Part shown: in pieces, positions 13,575 through 21,753 of the stretch
Layout: each line of letters starts with the position of its first letter
Position numbering within the stretch: position 1 is the stretch's first letter
Source: Polaromonas sp.
Lineage (GTDB): Bacteria > Pseudomonadota > Gammaproteobacteria > Burkholderiales > Burkholderiaceae_C
NCBI RefSeq assembly: GCF_013817205.1
Contig: NZ_JACDDD010000037.1
Span: forward strand, 1-35,952
Reading direction: 5' to 3'
Length of the DNA stretch: 35,952 bases
Position numbers and translations under genes: made by a program
The notes under the pieces: model-generated
The model's input: the letters and a program-made list of their open reading frames with translations, nothing else
Database searches by the model: none
Told to the model about the DNA's origin: nothing

Positions 13575-14588
13575 ATGCGTTTTTTCGAGCAACAGGGACG
13601 GGCGCGCGCGGAGACCCGCAAATTGCTTCTGCTGTTTGCGCTGGCCGTGCTGCTGCTGGTGTTGGGCATCAACGCCGCGCTGGCGCTGACATGGCGCCTG
13701 GTCACGCCGGGCTTCAGCGGGTATCCCGCGCATTTCTTCATCGTCAATACCGTTATGACCCTCGTGTTTGTGCTGGGGGGCTGGTGGCTGGAAACTTCCA
13801 GCCTGGAAGGTGGCGGCGAAAAATTGGCACGCCGCGCTGGTGCGCGCGAAGCCTGGCCGGCCAGCCGTTTTGACGAGCAGAAGCTGTGCAACATCGCCGC
13901 AGAGCTGGCGATTGCCGCCAGCATGCGCACGCCGCAGGTCATGGTGCTGGAGCGGGCCGAAAGCATTAATGCGTTTGCCGCCGGATGGGATGAGGAGGAC
14001 TCGGTGATTGCGGTGACACGCGGTGCGCTTGATGGGCTGACCCGTGACGAGCTGCAGGGGCTGGTGGCGCACGAGCTGAGTCATATCCGGGAAGGCGACA
14101 CCCGGCTGAACATGCGCCTGGCCGGCATGGTGTTCGGGCTGGAGCTGATTTTCAACCTGGGCTCGAGCATGTGTGAGCGGGACGAGAATGACCGACGCTC
14201 GGCGCTGGCGTTGCCCGGGCTGGCCATCATGGCCGCCGGATTTCTGGGGTGGGTCGCGGGCCGTGCCCTTAAGGCGGCGGTCTCACGCCAGCGCGAGTTT
14301 CTGGCCGATGCAAGGGCGGTGCAGTTCACGCGCAGCAAGGACGGGCTGGGTGGCGTGTTGCGCAAGGTGGCCGCTGGGCGTGGTGCCGGGGCGATCCGTG
14401 GCTTTCATCCGGCGGTCCAACACATGCTGCTGGTCGGTCAGCAGGCGGGCACGCAATGGCTGGACTCCCACCCACCGCTGGCCGAACGCATTCGCCGGAT
14501 TTATGGCCGTGCCATGCCGGCGCTGTCTCCTGGCGCCGACCCGGCGCAAGATGCGCTGGCGCCGACACACCCCGGCGCCCTGTTATGA
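13575..14588 (+). CDS. M48 family membrane metallopeptidase (HtpX-like)
   Basis: A membrane-bound zinc protease of about 337 aa. It has two N-terminal membrane helices (about residues 16-40 and 52-70), the zinc motif HELSH in the segment GLVAHELSHIREGDTR, two further hydrophobic stretches after it, and the third ligand Glu in REFLADARAVQF. This order is that of HtpX-like M48B proteases, which degrade damaged membrane proteins; the substrate here is unknown. I favour ATG 13575; an in-frame TTG at 13569 adds two residues and neither has a good ribosome site. It follows lemA across a structured repeat. A link between LemA and this protease is suggested only by repeated adjacency. Confidence 0.88.
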   Translation: MRFFEQQGRARAETRKLLLLFALAVLLLVLGINAALALTWRLVTPGFSGYPAHFFIVNTVMTLVFVLGGWWLETSSLEGGGEKLARRAGAREAWPASRFDEQKLCNIAAELAIAASMRTPQVMVLERAESINAFAAGWDEEDSVIAVTRGALDGLTRDELQGLVAHELSHIREGDTRLNMRLAGMVFGLELIFNLGSSMCERDENDRRSALALPGLAIMAAGFLGWVAGRALKAAVSRQREFLADARAVQFTRSKDGLGGVLRKVAAGRGAGAIRGFHPAVQHMLLVGQQAGTQWLDSHPPLAERIRRIYGRAMPALSPGADPAQDALAPTHPGALL

Positions 14589-14724
14589 GCTTCCGGCGAA
14601 TAAGCACATCACAAAAGATTCGAACACCTTCCATGCATCCCCCGGCTGCGTACTGGATACTCCCTATGGCCCGCGTCGTGGGGCGCGTTAAATTGGATTT
14701 ATGTCGAAACTGTGAGGAGAAACT

Positions 14725-15048
14725 GTGAAAATTATCATTACAAGCTCGCTGCTGGCGCTCTGTGCGCTCGCGTCATCTCTGAGTTATGCCCAGACTGCTC
14801 CCGCCCAGGCGTTGTACACCCGCAGCCTGGCCGCCACCTGCGCCAACTGCCACGGTACGGACGGAAGGGCGGTCCCGGGTTCGAGCGTGCTGCCCCTCGC
14901 CGGCATGGACAAAAACTACCTCGCGGCACAGATGCAAGCCTTCAAGACCGGCACGCGGCCCGCTACGGTGATGCACCAGATCAGCAAGGGCTACAGCGAC
15001 GCCCAAATTGACACACTGGCCGGCTACTTTGTCGCACAGAAAAAATAA
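14725..15048 (+). CDS. Periplasmic c-type cytochrome, flavocytochrome partner
   Basis: A 107-aa small cytochrome with a signal peptide (cleavage likely after residue 22, before QTAPAQ), one haem-binding CANCH at residues 39-43, and a likely axial Met near residue 61. Start codon is GTG at 14725 with GAGGAGA just upstream. The sulfide dehydrogenase-type flavoprotein follows 12 bp later, so this is probably its electron-accepting haem subunit (as FccA or SoxE). It passes electrons from sulfide oxidation to the respiratory chain in the family. It is shorter than dihaem FccA subunits and carries a single haem. Confidence 0.88.
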   Translation: MKIIITSSLLALCALASSLSYAQTAPAQALYTRSLAATCANCHGTDGRAVPGSSVLPLAGMDKNYLAAQMQAFKTGTRPATVMHQISKGYSDAQIDTLAGYFVAQKK

Positions 15049-15060
15049 GGGGGAACATTC

Positions 15061-16335
15061 ATGCAAAGACGCTCCTTCCTCCAGTCCTCCGCCGCCCTGA
15101 GCCTGCTCGGCCTGACCGCGTGCGCCACCACCTCAGTTCCCTCCAAAGCCAAAGTTGTGGTGATCGGTGGCGGTTATGGCGGTGCAACGGCAGCAAAATA
15201 CGTGCGCCTACTGTCCGACTACAAGATCGACGTGGTGCTGATCGAACCGCAGGCTGCGTTCGTCTCCTGCCCCATCTCCAATTTGGTGCTGGGCGGCAGC
15301 AAGCAGATCGGTGACATCACTACCGCCTATACCGGCCTGAGCAAAAACCATGGTGTCACGGTTGTCAGGGACGTGGCCAGCAGGATAGATACCGCAAAAA
15401 GGACCGTCACGCTGGCCGGTGGCGCGACCATCGCCTATGACAAGCTGGTGGTCTCTCCGGGCATTGACCTGATGTACAGCAGCATCGAGGGCCTGCAGCA
15501 GGCGCAGGCCGCCGGGCAGATTCTGCAGGCCTGGAAAGCTGGACCCGAGACTGTGGCACTGCGCAGGCAGCTCGAAGCCATGCCCGACGGCGGCGTCTAC
15601 GCGATCACGATTCCTGAAGCGCCCTACCGGTGCCCGCCCGGCCCGTATGAACGTGCCTCGGTGATTGCCGGCTACTTCAAGGCCTTCAAGCCCCGCAGCA
15701 AGGTGCTGATCCTCGACGCCAATCCCGACGTGACCTCCAAGGGCCCGCTGTTCAAGAAGGTCTGGGCCGAGCAGTACAAGGGCATCATTGAATATCGCGG
15801 CCAGCACAGGGCGACCGCGGTTGATGCCCGGACCGGCGTGATCAAGTTCGATGTGCAGGATGACGTTAAGGCCAATGTGCTCAATGTGCTGCCGTCCATG
15901 CGCGCCGGCGCCATCGCGGTGCAGACCGGCCTGAACAACATGGCCAACAACCGCTGGTGCGGTGTCAACTACCAGAGCTTCGAGTCCACCGCCGCGAAAG
16001 ACGTGTTTGTGCTCGGTGACTCGATCCAGATCGCCCCGGCCATGCCCAAAAGCGGCCACATGGCCAACAGCCATGGCAAGGTCGCGGCGGCCGCCATCGT
16101 GGCGCAGCTGTCGGGCTGGGACATCAATCCTGCGCCCATGCTGACCAACACCTGCTACAGCTTTGTGGACAACAAAAACGTCATCCATGTGGCCAGCATG
16201 CACGAGTATGTCGCCGCAGAAAAAACCTTCAAGACAGTGGCGGGCTCTGGCGGCGTCAGCACCGCCCCGTCCGAGCTCGAAGGCGTGTATGCGATGAACT
16301 GGGCCAGCAACATCTGGTCGGACACGCTGGTCTGA
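15061..16335 (+). CDS. Sulfide dehydrogenase flavoprotein (FccB/SoxF type)
   Basis: A 424-aa FAD-dependent pyridine nucleotide-disulfide oxidoreductase homologous to the flavin subunit of flavocytochrome c sulfide dehydrogenase, which oxidises sulfide in the periplasm. The FAD-binding GGGYGG lies at residues 37-42. Cys191 (in YRCPPGPYERAS) and Cys365 (in TNTCYS) match the redox disulfide of the family, and the C-terminal NWASNIWSD segment is typical. The N terminus has a twin-arginine-like RRSFLQSS, and LTAC at 18-21 also looks like a lipobox, so export by Tat and possibly lipid anchoring are predicted. It is coupled with the cytochrome upstream. No other sox genes are in the window. Confidence 0.88.
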   Translation: MQRRSFLQSSAALSLLGLTACATTSVPSKAKVVVIGGGYGGATAAKYVRLLSDYKIDVVLIEPQAAFVSCPISNLVLGGSKQIGDITTAYTGLSKNHGVTVVRDVASRIDTAKRTVTLAGGATIAYDKLVVSPGIDLMYSSIEGLQQAQAAGQILQAWKAGPETVALRRQLEAMPDGGVYAITIPEAPYRCPPGPYERASVIAGYFKAFKPRSKVLILDANPDVTSKGPLFKKVWAEQYKGIIEYRGQHRATAVDARTGVIKFDVQDDVKANVLNVLPSMRAGAIAVQTGLNNMANNRWCGVNYQSFESTAAKDVFVLGDSIQIAPAMPKSGHMANSHGKVAAAAIVAQLSGWDINPAPMLTNTCYSFVDNKNVIHVASMHEYVAAEKTFKTVAGSGGVSTAPSELEGVYAMNWASNIWSDTLV

Positions 16336-16339
16336 AGCT

Positions 16340-16428
16340 GGCCCCCACGGTCGTTCGCTTCGCGTAACTCCCTGCCCCCCAAAGGGGCCGCTGCGCCTGC
16401 GGTCCGGCTAAGCCGGTCCCGCGGCCCC
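16340..16428 (+). repeat. Dispersed GC-rich repeat, short copy
   Basis: An 89-bp copy of the repeat described at 13320-13490, opening with GGCCCCCACGG and ending with a hairpin (GGTCCGGC, TAA, GCCGGTCC) and GCGGCCCC. It begins four bases after the flavoprotein stop codon. The complementary arms may slow or end transcription, though no T run follows. Confidence 0.7.
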
Positions 16429-16484
16429 TGCTTGCAATTCGGGGTAAACGGTGAAAGGGCTTGCGGCTGGTCTAATACGGGAAA

Positions 16485-16503
16485 GTCGCCCGTTTTGGGC
16501 GAC
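16485..16503 (+). promoter_or_regulatory. Perfect hairpin in the rsmB leader
   Basis: GTCGCCC (16485-16491) and GGGCGAC (16497-16503) form a 7-bp stem over a GTTTT loop, ending 13 bp before the rsmB start codon. It would occupy the region where a ribosome site is expected, and no strong Shine-Dalgarno is visible there. Whether it regulates rsmB is unknown. Confidence 0.4.
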
Positions 16504-16516
16504 ATTCGTGAGCCTA

Positions 16517-17851
16517 ATGCAAGACAACTCAACCCAACAAGTCCCCCTGTGGCGCCAACTCCAGGGGGCGGCTTTTTTACTGATGGCCGTGCGTGCTGGC
16601 CGCTCGATGACGGCCGCACTCGAAGAGGTGGATGCCGCCATCCGCCCTGGCGTCCAGGCGCTGGGCTTTCACGCGCTGCGCCAGCTGGGCCGTGCCGAGG
16701 CGCTGCGCCAGCAAATGGCCAGCCGCCCGCCGCCGCCAGAGGCCGACGCGCTGCTTTGCGTGGCGCTGGCGCTGATCTGGACCGACGAGGGTGCACCCTA
16801 CACCGCGCATACCCTGGTGGACCAGGCGGTCGAAGCTGCCAAACGCAGCGAGGAAACGCGCCATCAGGCCAGTTTCATCAACGGCTGCCTGCGCCGCTTC
16901 CTGCGCGAGCGTGAGATGCTGCTGGCGCAGACGGAAAAACACCCGCAAGCCGTCTGGAACCATCCGCAGTGGTGGATAGACCGGGTGCGCCAGGACCATC
17001 CCATGCAATGGCAGGCCATTTTGCGGTCCAATAACAGCCGCGCCCCACTGACGCTTCGGATTAATCAACGAAAAACGACCCCGGCCCTCTACCAGCAAGC
17101 GCTGACAGCTATCAATACAGGAGCAAAACAGTCCGGCTTGTACGGCCTGGTGCTGGCAAGCGCCCAGCCGGTGCCTTCGCTTCCCGGCTACTTGGAAGGA
17201 CATTTTTCAGTCCAGGATGCGGCCGCACAACGGGCCGCCCCGATGTTGCTGGACGGCCTTAGTCCGCCCACCGGCGGCCGCCTGCGCCTGCTCGACGCTT
17301 GCGCGGCACCAGGCGGAAAAACTGCCCACCTGCTTGAGCTGGCAGACGCCGACGTGACAGCGCTCGACATCGACGCCCGGCGCTGCGAGCGTGTCAGGCA
17401 GAACCTGCAGCGCCTGGGTTTGCAGGCCGATGTACGTGTCGGTGATGCCGCAAGGCCGCAAGACTGGTGGGACGGTCAGCCCTATGACGGCATCCTGCTG
17501 GACGCGCCTTGCACTGCCTCGGGCATCGTGCGCCGACACCCGGATGTGCGCTGGCTGCGCCGTCCCACCGACATCGCGCAGCTGGCAGCCCTGCAAAAGC
17601 AGCTCCTTGATATGCTTTGGCCACTGCTCAAACCCGGCGGACGCCTGCTTTTTTGCACTTGCTCGGTTTTCCGGGCTGAAGGCGAGCAGCAGGCGCAAAC
17701 GTTTGTTACGCGCCACAAAGACGTCCATTTCATGCCGTCACCCGGTCATTTCCTGCCTCAAACTGGGGTGCAGGAGACCGTCTTCCCGGACAATTTGCAG
17801 GGTGACCATGACGGCTTTTATTACGCAGTTTTTGAAAAACGCAGCTTGTGA
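16517..17851 (+). CDS. rsmB: 16S rRNA (cytosine(967)-C(5))-methyltransferase RsmB
   Basis: RsmB methylates C967 of 16S rRNA using S-adenosylmethionine. The 444-aa product has an N-terminal NusB-like RNA-binding domain (up to about residue 130) and a C-terminal Rossmann methyltransferase domain. Visible motifs are motif I DACAAPGGKTAHL, motif IV DAPCTASGIVRRHPDVRW, and motif VI with the catalytic cysteine in FCTCSVF; it ends with the family segment GDHDGFYYA. The start at 16517 (MQDNSTQQVPLWRQ) fits the family; the in-frame GTG at 16451 overlaps the leader hairpin and is less likely. The next gene starts four bases after the stop. Confidence 0.93.
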   Translation: MQDNSTQQVPLWRQLQGAAFLLMAVRAGRSMTAALEEVDAAIRPGVQALGFHALRQLGRAEALRQQMASRPPPPEADALLCVALALIWTDEGAPYTAHTLVDQAVEAAKRSEETRHQASFINGCLRRFLREREMLLAQTEKHPQAVWNHPQWWIDRVRQDHPMQWQAILRSNNSRAPLTLRINQRKTTPALYQQALTAINTGAKQSGLYGLVLASAQPVPSLPGYLEGHFSVQDAAAQRAAPMLLDGLSPPTGGRLRLLDACAAPGGKTAHLLELADADVTALDIDARRCERVRQNLQRLGLQADVRVGDAARPQDWWDGQPYDGILLDAPCTASGIVRRHPDVRWLRRPTDIAQLAALQKQLLDMLWPLLKPGGRLLFCTCSVFRAEGEQQAQTFVTRHKDVHFMPSPGHFLPQTGVQETVFPDNLQGDHDGFYYAVFEKRSL

Positions 17852-17855
17852 GGCG

Positions 17856-18497
17856 ATGCGGCGCGGGCTGCTGGCGTTTTTTGCCTGTGTCGTGATGGCG
17901 TTTGCCAGCCCCGCGACGCAGGCCGCAGAAGTCACGCAGCTGCGGATGGAGCGTTCCGACGAGTCGGTTTACCTCTCCGCCGCCGTCCGCTTCGATTTGC
18001 CCCCGGTCGTTGAAGACGCCTTGATCAAGGGCATTCCCATGTTTTTTGTGGCCGAAGCCGACATCTACCGCGGCCGCTGGTACTGGTATGACAAGCGCAT
18101 CACCACCGCCACCCGCACCATGCGTCTGGCTTATCAGCCGCTGACCCGGCGCTGGCGCCTGAACATCCTGCCCGGCGCGATCAGCGTGACCGGCCTGCGC
18201 GCTTCTCTGAGCCAGAATTACGACACCCTGTCCGACGCACTGGCCGCGATCCAGCGCATCTCGCGCTGGCGTATCGCCGACGCCGCTGAAATCGACGCCG
18301 CCGCCCGACACAACGTCGAGTTTCGTTTCCGGCTGGACCTGTCGCAGCTGCCGCGTCCTTTCCAGATCGGTGTGGCGGGCCAGCGCGACTGGACCATTGC
18401 CGTTGAAGACAGCCGGCAACTGGTGGCGGAACCGTTGCGCGATATGTCGCTGACGCCCGATCCTGTCAGGGAAACGGCCAAAGAGGCGGTGAAGTGA
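17856..18497 (+). CDS. DUF4390 domain protein, exported
   Basis: A 213-aa protein with a signal peptide (MRRGLLAFFACVVMAFASPATQA, likely cleaved after the Ala-x-Ala) and a beta-rich domain of the DUF4390 type: VEDALIKGIPMFFVAEADIY, then RWYWYDKRI and TRRWRLN. Function is not known. In betaproteobacteria this gene commonly sits between rsmB and a NtrY-like kinase, as here. ATG 17856 lies just after the rsmB stop with GTGAGG upstream; an alternative ATG at 17808 inside rsmB would add 16 residues and spoil the signal peptide. Its stop overlaps the kinase start (GTGA). Confidence 0.85.
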   Translation: MRRGLLAFFACVVMAFASPATQAAEVTQLRMERSDESVYLSAAVRFDLPPVVEDALIKGIPMFFVAEADIYRGRWYWYDKRITTATRTMRLAYQPLTRRWRLNILPGAISVTGLRASLSQNYDTLSDALAAIQRISRWRIADAAEIDAAARHNVEFRFRLDLSQLPRPFQIGVAGQRDWTIAVEDSRQLVAEPLRDMSLTPDPVRETAKEAVK

Positions 18498-20800
18498 GCC
18501 CCCAGCGGCAGGTGTCGACGCTAAAAAGCAGCCCGGCGTTCCGCTGGACCGTCGGCGTGGGTGTGGGTGTGATGGCTGCGCTGGGGCTGGTGCTGATGTT
18601 CCTGCTGACCCAGGCGACCGGCAACCGCGAACTGTACGAGCGCAATTACGTCCTGTTGTTTGCGTTGAACGTGGCGGTGGCCGGCTTGCTGCTGCTGGTG
18701 ATCGGCTGGATTGTGCTTCGCCTGTTTTTGCGTTTGCGCAAGGGAAAGTTCGGCAGCCGGTTGCTGGTCAAGCTGGCGGCCATTTTCGCCCTCGTGGGCC
18801 TGATGCCGGGCATGATGATTTATGTCGTGTCCTACCAGTTCGTCTCGCGCTCCATCGAAAGCTGGTTCGATGTAAAGGTCGAAGGTGCTCTGGACGCCGG
18901 CCTGAATCTGGGCCGCGTCACGCTGGATACCCTGGCGGCCGAACTGGCGAACAAAACCCGGGCAGCTGCAGGCCAACTGGCCCAGACACCTGATGCCACT
19001 GCGGGCCTGGCACTGGAGCGCCTGCGTGACCAGCTTGCGGCCAGCGACGTGGTGCTGTGGACGGCCTCCGGCCAGATGATCGCGAGCGCCGGCGATTCGC
19101 GTTACTCGATCAAGCCCGAGCGCCCGCCCGGGCAACTGCTGCGCAATGCACGAGCGCAGCGTGTGGCCACGCAGATCGAGGGCCTCGACGAAGTGGCCCT
19201 GTCCGCTGCAGAGGCAGGCGGCGCCGAGCCAGCCGCGTCACCTGCGACCAGGGCCCCCGCCGACGCCAGCACCGCGCCCAGAATCAAGGCGCTGGCGCTG
19301 GTTAGCAGCGCCGGTGTGGGCCTGTTCGGCGAGAACCGTTTCCTGCAGGTGACTGAGCTGTTGCCCGCGAGTCTGGTGGCCAATGCCATTGCGGTGCAGG
19401 AAGCCAATCGCGAGTACCAGGAACGCGCTCTGGCCCGTGGCGGCCTGCGCAAGATGTACATAGGCACGCTCACGCTCAGCCTGTTTTTGGCTGTGTTTGG
19501 GGCGGTGCTGCTGGCCGTGGTGCTGGGTAACCAGCTGGCTCGCCCGCTTCTGGTCCTCGCTGAGGGCGTCAAACAGGTCGCGCAGGGTGATTTGACGCCC
19601 AAGGCTGCATTGCAGGGCAAGGACGAACTGGGCGGGCTGACCCGATCTTTTGCCGACATGACCCAGCAGCTTGCTGATGCGCGTGGTGCCGTGCAGAAAA
19701 GCATGGACCAGGTCGATGCGGCCCGTGCCAACCTGCAGACCATTCTCGACAACCTGACGGCAGGTGTGATGGTGCTGGACCTTCACGGGCGCATTCAGAC
19801 CAGCAACCCTGGCGCCACCCGCATCCTGCGTGTACCACTGGCGGCGCATCAGGGTCAGCCCCTGAGTGAGGTCCCCGGCATGGCAGCCTTTGCGCAGGGG
19901 GTACAGGCACAGTTCGACACCTATTTTGGCGAGAACACACTGCACGGCATCGAACATTGGCAGCAGTCCTTCGAGCTCAATGCGGCGCAACCGGGCACAC
20001 CCGAAAACGCCATCACACTGATCGCCCGCGGCGCCAAGATGCCCGGCAACGAATGCCTGCTGGTGTTCGACGACGTGTCCGAGATGGTTTCGGCCCAGCG
20101 CGCCCAGGCCTGGGGCGAAGTGGCGCGGCGCCTCGCCCATGAGATCAAAAACCCGCTGACGCCTATCCAGCTCTCGGCCGAACGGCTGGAAATGAAGCTC
20201 ACAGGCAAGGTCGCCGAGCCCGAACAGATCCTGCTGACCAAATCGGTGAAGACCATCGTCGACCAGGTTGATGCCATGAAGCGGCTGGTCAACGAATTCC
20301 GGGACTATGCGCGCTTGCCCGCCGCCGAACTCAAGCCCGTGGACCTCAACGCCCTGGTCAACGATGTGATCCAACTCTACGCCAGTGACAACGCGGTGGT
20401 CCTGGTGCAGACGGAATTGGAGTCCGGTTGCCCCGACATCAAGGCGGATTCACAACAGATTCGGCAGGTTATTCACAACTTGTTGCAAAACGCCCAAGAC
20501 GCTCAGGAGGGACTACCGGCTGGGCGCACGGCGCTGGTCACGCTCAAGACCGAGTTCTCGCCAAGTTCTCGCCGCGTGCGCTTGACGGTGCGCGACAACG
20601 GCAGTGGCTTCCCTGAACACATCCTGAAACGGGCGTTTGAGCCCTACGTCACAACCAAAGTCAAAGGCACCGGGCTGGGTCTGGCGGTGGTCAAAAAAAT
20701 TGCCGACGAGCACGGCGCCCGCATCGATATTTCGAATCGGGTGGTCGGTGAGGTCGTTCAGGGTGCCCAAGTATCGTTATCATTCGCGGTTGTGACTTAA
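18494..20800 (+). CDS. NtrY-like membrane sensor histidine kinase
   Basis: A 768-aa sensor kinase. It has three closely spaced N-terminal membrane helices (about residues 15-38, 50-75, 92-112), a periplasmic sensor region, a fourth helix (about 318-340), then a HAMP linker (LARPLLVLAEGVKQVAQGDL), a PAS domain (about 415-520), a HisKA domain with the phosphorylated His549 in RLAHEIKNPLTPIQL, and an ATPase domain with NLLQNAQDAQ, DNGSGFPE and GTGLGLAVVKKI. NtrY kinases act in nitrogen and respiratory control. GTG 18494 overlaps the previous stop by four bases. The NtrX-like partner follows 68 bp later. Confidence 0.9.
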   Translation: MSPQRQVSTLKSSPAFRWTVGVGVGVMAALGLVLMFLLTQATGNRELYERNYVLLFALNVAVAGLLLLVIGWIVLRLFLRLRKGKFGSRLLVKLAAIFALVGLMPGMMIYVVSYQFVSRSIESWFDVKVEGALDAGLNLGRVTLDTLAAELANKTRAAAGQLAQTPDATAGLALERLRDQLAASDVVLWTASGQMIASAGDSRYSIKPERPPGQLLRNARAQRVATQIEGLDEVALSAAEAGGAEPAASPATRAPADASTAPRIKALALVSSAGVGLFGENRFLQVTELLPASLVANAIAVQEANREYQERALARGGLRKMYIGTLTLSLFLAVFGAVLLAVVLGNQLARPLLVLAEGVKQVAQGDLTPKAALQGKDELGGLTRSFADMTQQLADARGAVQKSMDQVDAARANLQTILDNLTAGVMVLDLHGRIQTSNPGATRILRVPLAAHQGQPLSEVPGMAAFAQGVQAQFDTYFGENTLHGIEHWQQSFELNAAQPGTPENAITLIARGAKMPGNECLLVFDDVSEMVSAQRAQAWGEVARRLAHEIKNPLTPIQLSAERLEMKLTGKVAEPEQILLTKSVKTIVDQVDAMKRLVNEFRDYARLPAAELKPVDLNALVNDVIQLYASDNAVVLVQTELESGCPDIKADSQQIRQVIHNLLQNAQDAQEGLPAGRTALVTLKTEFSPSSRRVRLTVRDNGSGFPEHILKRAFEPYVTTKVKGTGLGLAVVKKIADEHGARIDISNRVVGEVVQGAQVSLSFAVVT

Positions 20801-20868
20801 CAACACTTGCGTGCGCAGATACAGCTGCCGCAGGACCGATAACTGCTGGTTAGGGATAGCGATTCATC

Positions 20869-21546
20869 ATGGCAAATATTCTGGTGGTTGACGACGAACT
20901 GGGCATACGGGACCTGCTGTCGGAAATTCTCAACGACGAAGGCCATCAGGTCGAGCTTGCTGAAAACGCCGCTCAGGCACGCGCCGCCCGCGGCCGTGCC
21001 CGCCCCGATCTGGTGCTGCTGGACATCTGGATGCCCGATACAGATGGCGTCACCCTGCTCAAGGAATGGTCGTCCAGTGGCATGTTGACCATGCCAGTGA
21101 TCATGATGAGCGGTCACGCCACCATCGACACTGCCGTTGAAGCCACCAAAATCGGCGCTATGGCCTTTCTCGAAAAACCCATTACGCTGCAAAAGCTGCT
21201 CAAGGCTGTTGAGCAGGGCCTGGTCAAGGCAGCGGGACGCAAACCGCTGGTCCCGCAGGCCGCTGTGATCCACGCGACTGAGCTAACCGTGGAAGCTGCG
21301 ATGACAGGCGGTGTGGCGGTTCAGGTGGTCGAACTCGGCCCGCAGGCGACACAGAGCTTCCTGCTCGAAAAGCCGCTGCGTGATGCACGCGATGAGTTTG
21401 AAAAAGCCTACTTTGAATTCCACCTCGCCAAGGAAGGCGGCTCCATGACCCGCGTGGCCGAAAAGACCGGCCTCGAGCGCACCCACCTGTATCGCAAGCT
21501 CAAGCAACTGGGCGTGGACCTGACCCGTGGCAAGCGCGTAGCCTGA
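20869..21546 (+). CDS. Short NtrX-like response regulator (receiver plus Fis-type helix-turn-helix)
   Basis: A 225-aa regulator with an N-terminal receiver domain (MANILVVDDELGIRD, phosphorylated Asp52 in LVLLDIWMPD, Lys in FLEKP) and a C-terminal Fis-type DNA-binding helix-turn-helix (EGGSMTRVAEKTGLERTHLY). The AAA+ sigma-54 activation domain of true NtrX (about 230 residues) is absent, so it cannot activate sigma-54 promoters by itself and probably acts as an ordinary regulator. This compact form is known in betaproteobacteria next to the NtrY-like kinase. The pair forms one operon with rsmB and the DUF4390 gene. Confidence 0.9.
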   Translation: MANILVVDDELGIRDLLSEILNDEGHQVELAENAAQARAARGRARPDLVLLDIWMPDTDGVTLLKEWSSSGMLTMPVIMMSGHATIDTAVEATKIGAMAFLEKPITLQKLLKAVEQGLVKAAGRKPLVPQAAVIHATELTVEAAMTGGVAVQVVELGPQATQSFLLEKPLRDARDEFEKAYFEFHLAKEGGSMTRVAEKTGLERTHLYRKLKQLGVDLTRGKRVA

Positions 21547-21548
21547 TA

Positions 21549-21554
21549 TATAAT
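21549..21554 (+). promoter_or_regulatory. Consensus -10 box (TATAAT) for tRNA-Phe
   Basis: A perfect TATAAT lies at 21549-21554, ten bases upstream of the tRNA-Phe 5' end. No good -35 hexamer stands 17 bp upstream; the box just follows the regulator stop codon. It suggests that tRNA-Phe has its own promoter and is still expressed after island insertion. Confidence 0.5.
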
Positions 21555-21564
21555 CTAAGGCTCA

Positions 21565-21640
21565 GGCCCGGTAGCTCAGTCGGTAGAGCAGAGGATTGAA
21601 AATCCTTGTGTCGGTGGTTCGATTCCGCCCCAGGCCACCA
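21565..21640 (+). tRNA. trnF: tRNA-Phe, anticodon GAA, with one acceptor-stem mismatch; island insertion site
   Basis: A 76-nt cloverleaf with encoded CCA and anticodon GAA at 21598-21600 in the loop TTGAAAA. The acceptor stem GGCCCGG pairs with CCAGGCC except for a C-A mismatch between 21569 and 21632. The anticodon stem has a G-T pair between 21591 and 21607. An integrase of the kind that inserts at tRNA 3' ends lies 172 bp downstream. Such elements rebuild the tRNA 3' part from their own sequence, so these two changes may mark island-derived bases. The left attachment site is then expected within the 3' half of this gene. Confidence 0.95.
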
Positions 21641-21674
21641 CCCCTCTTTCTCAGACGATCCCAAGACAGCTCAC

Positions 21675-21697
21675 AAGTCCTTGTAAATCAAGGACTT
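21675..21697 (+). repeat. Perfect 9-bp inverted repeat at the island edge
   Basis: AAGTCCTTG (21675-21683) and CAAGGACTT (21689-21697) are separated by TAAAT. The palindrome lies between tRNA-Phe and the integrase gene. Possible roles are an integrase or excisionase binding site, or a weak tRNA terminator, though no T run follows. Confidence 0.6.
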
Positions 21698-21753
21698 AGC
21701 CTGAAAAGGCGGCTCAAGCGGTATCGTTGAATCCCACAACGTCCCATTCTTGC

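Noticed and set aside
12662-13966. Minus-strand readings opposite lemA and the M48 gene
   Set aside because: They have no domains and run through the repeat region; the plus-strand genes have clear family motifs.
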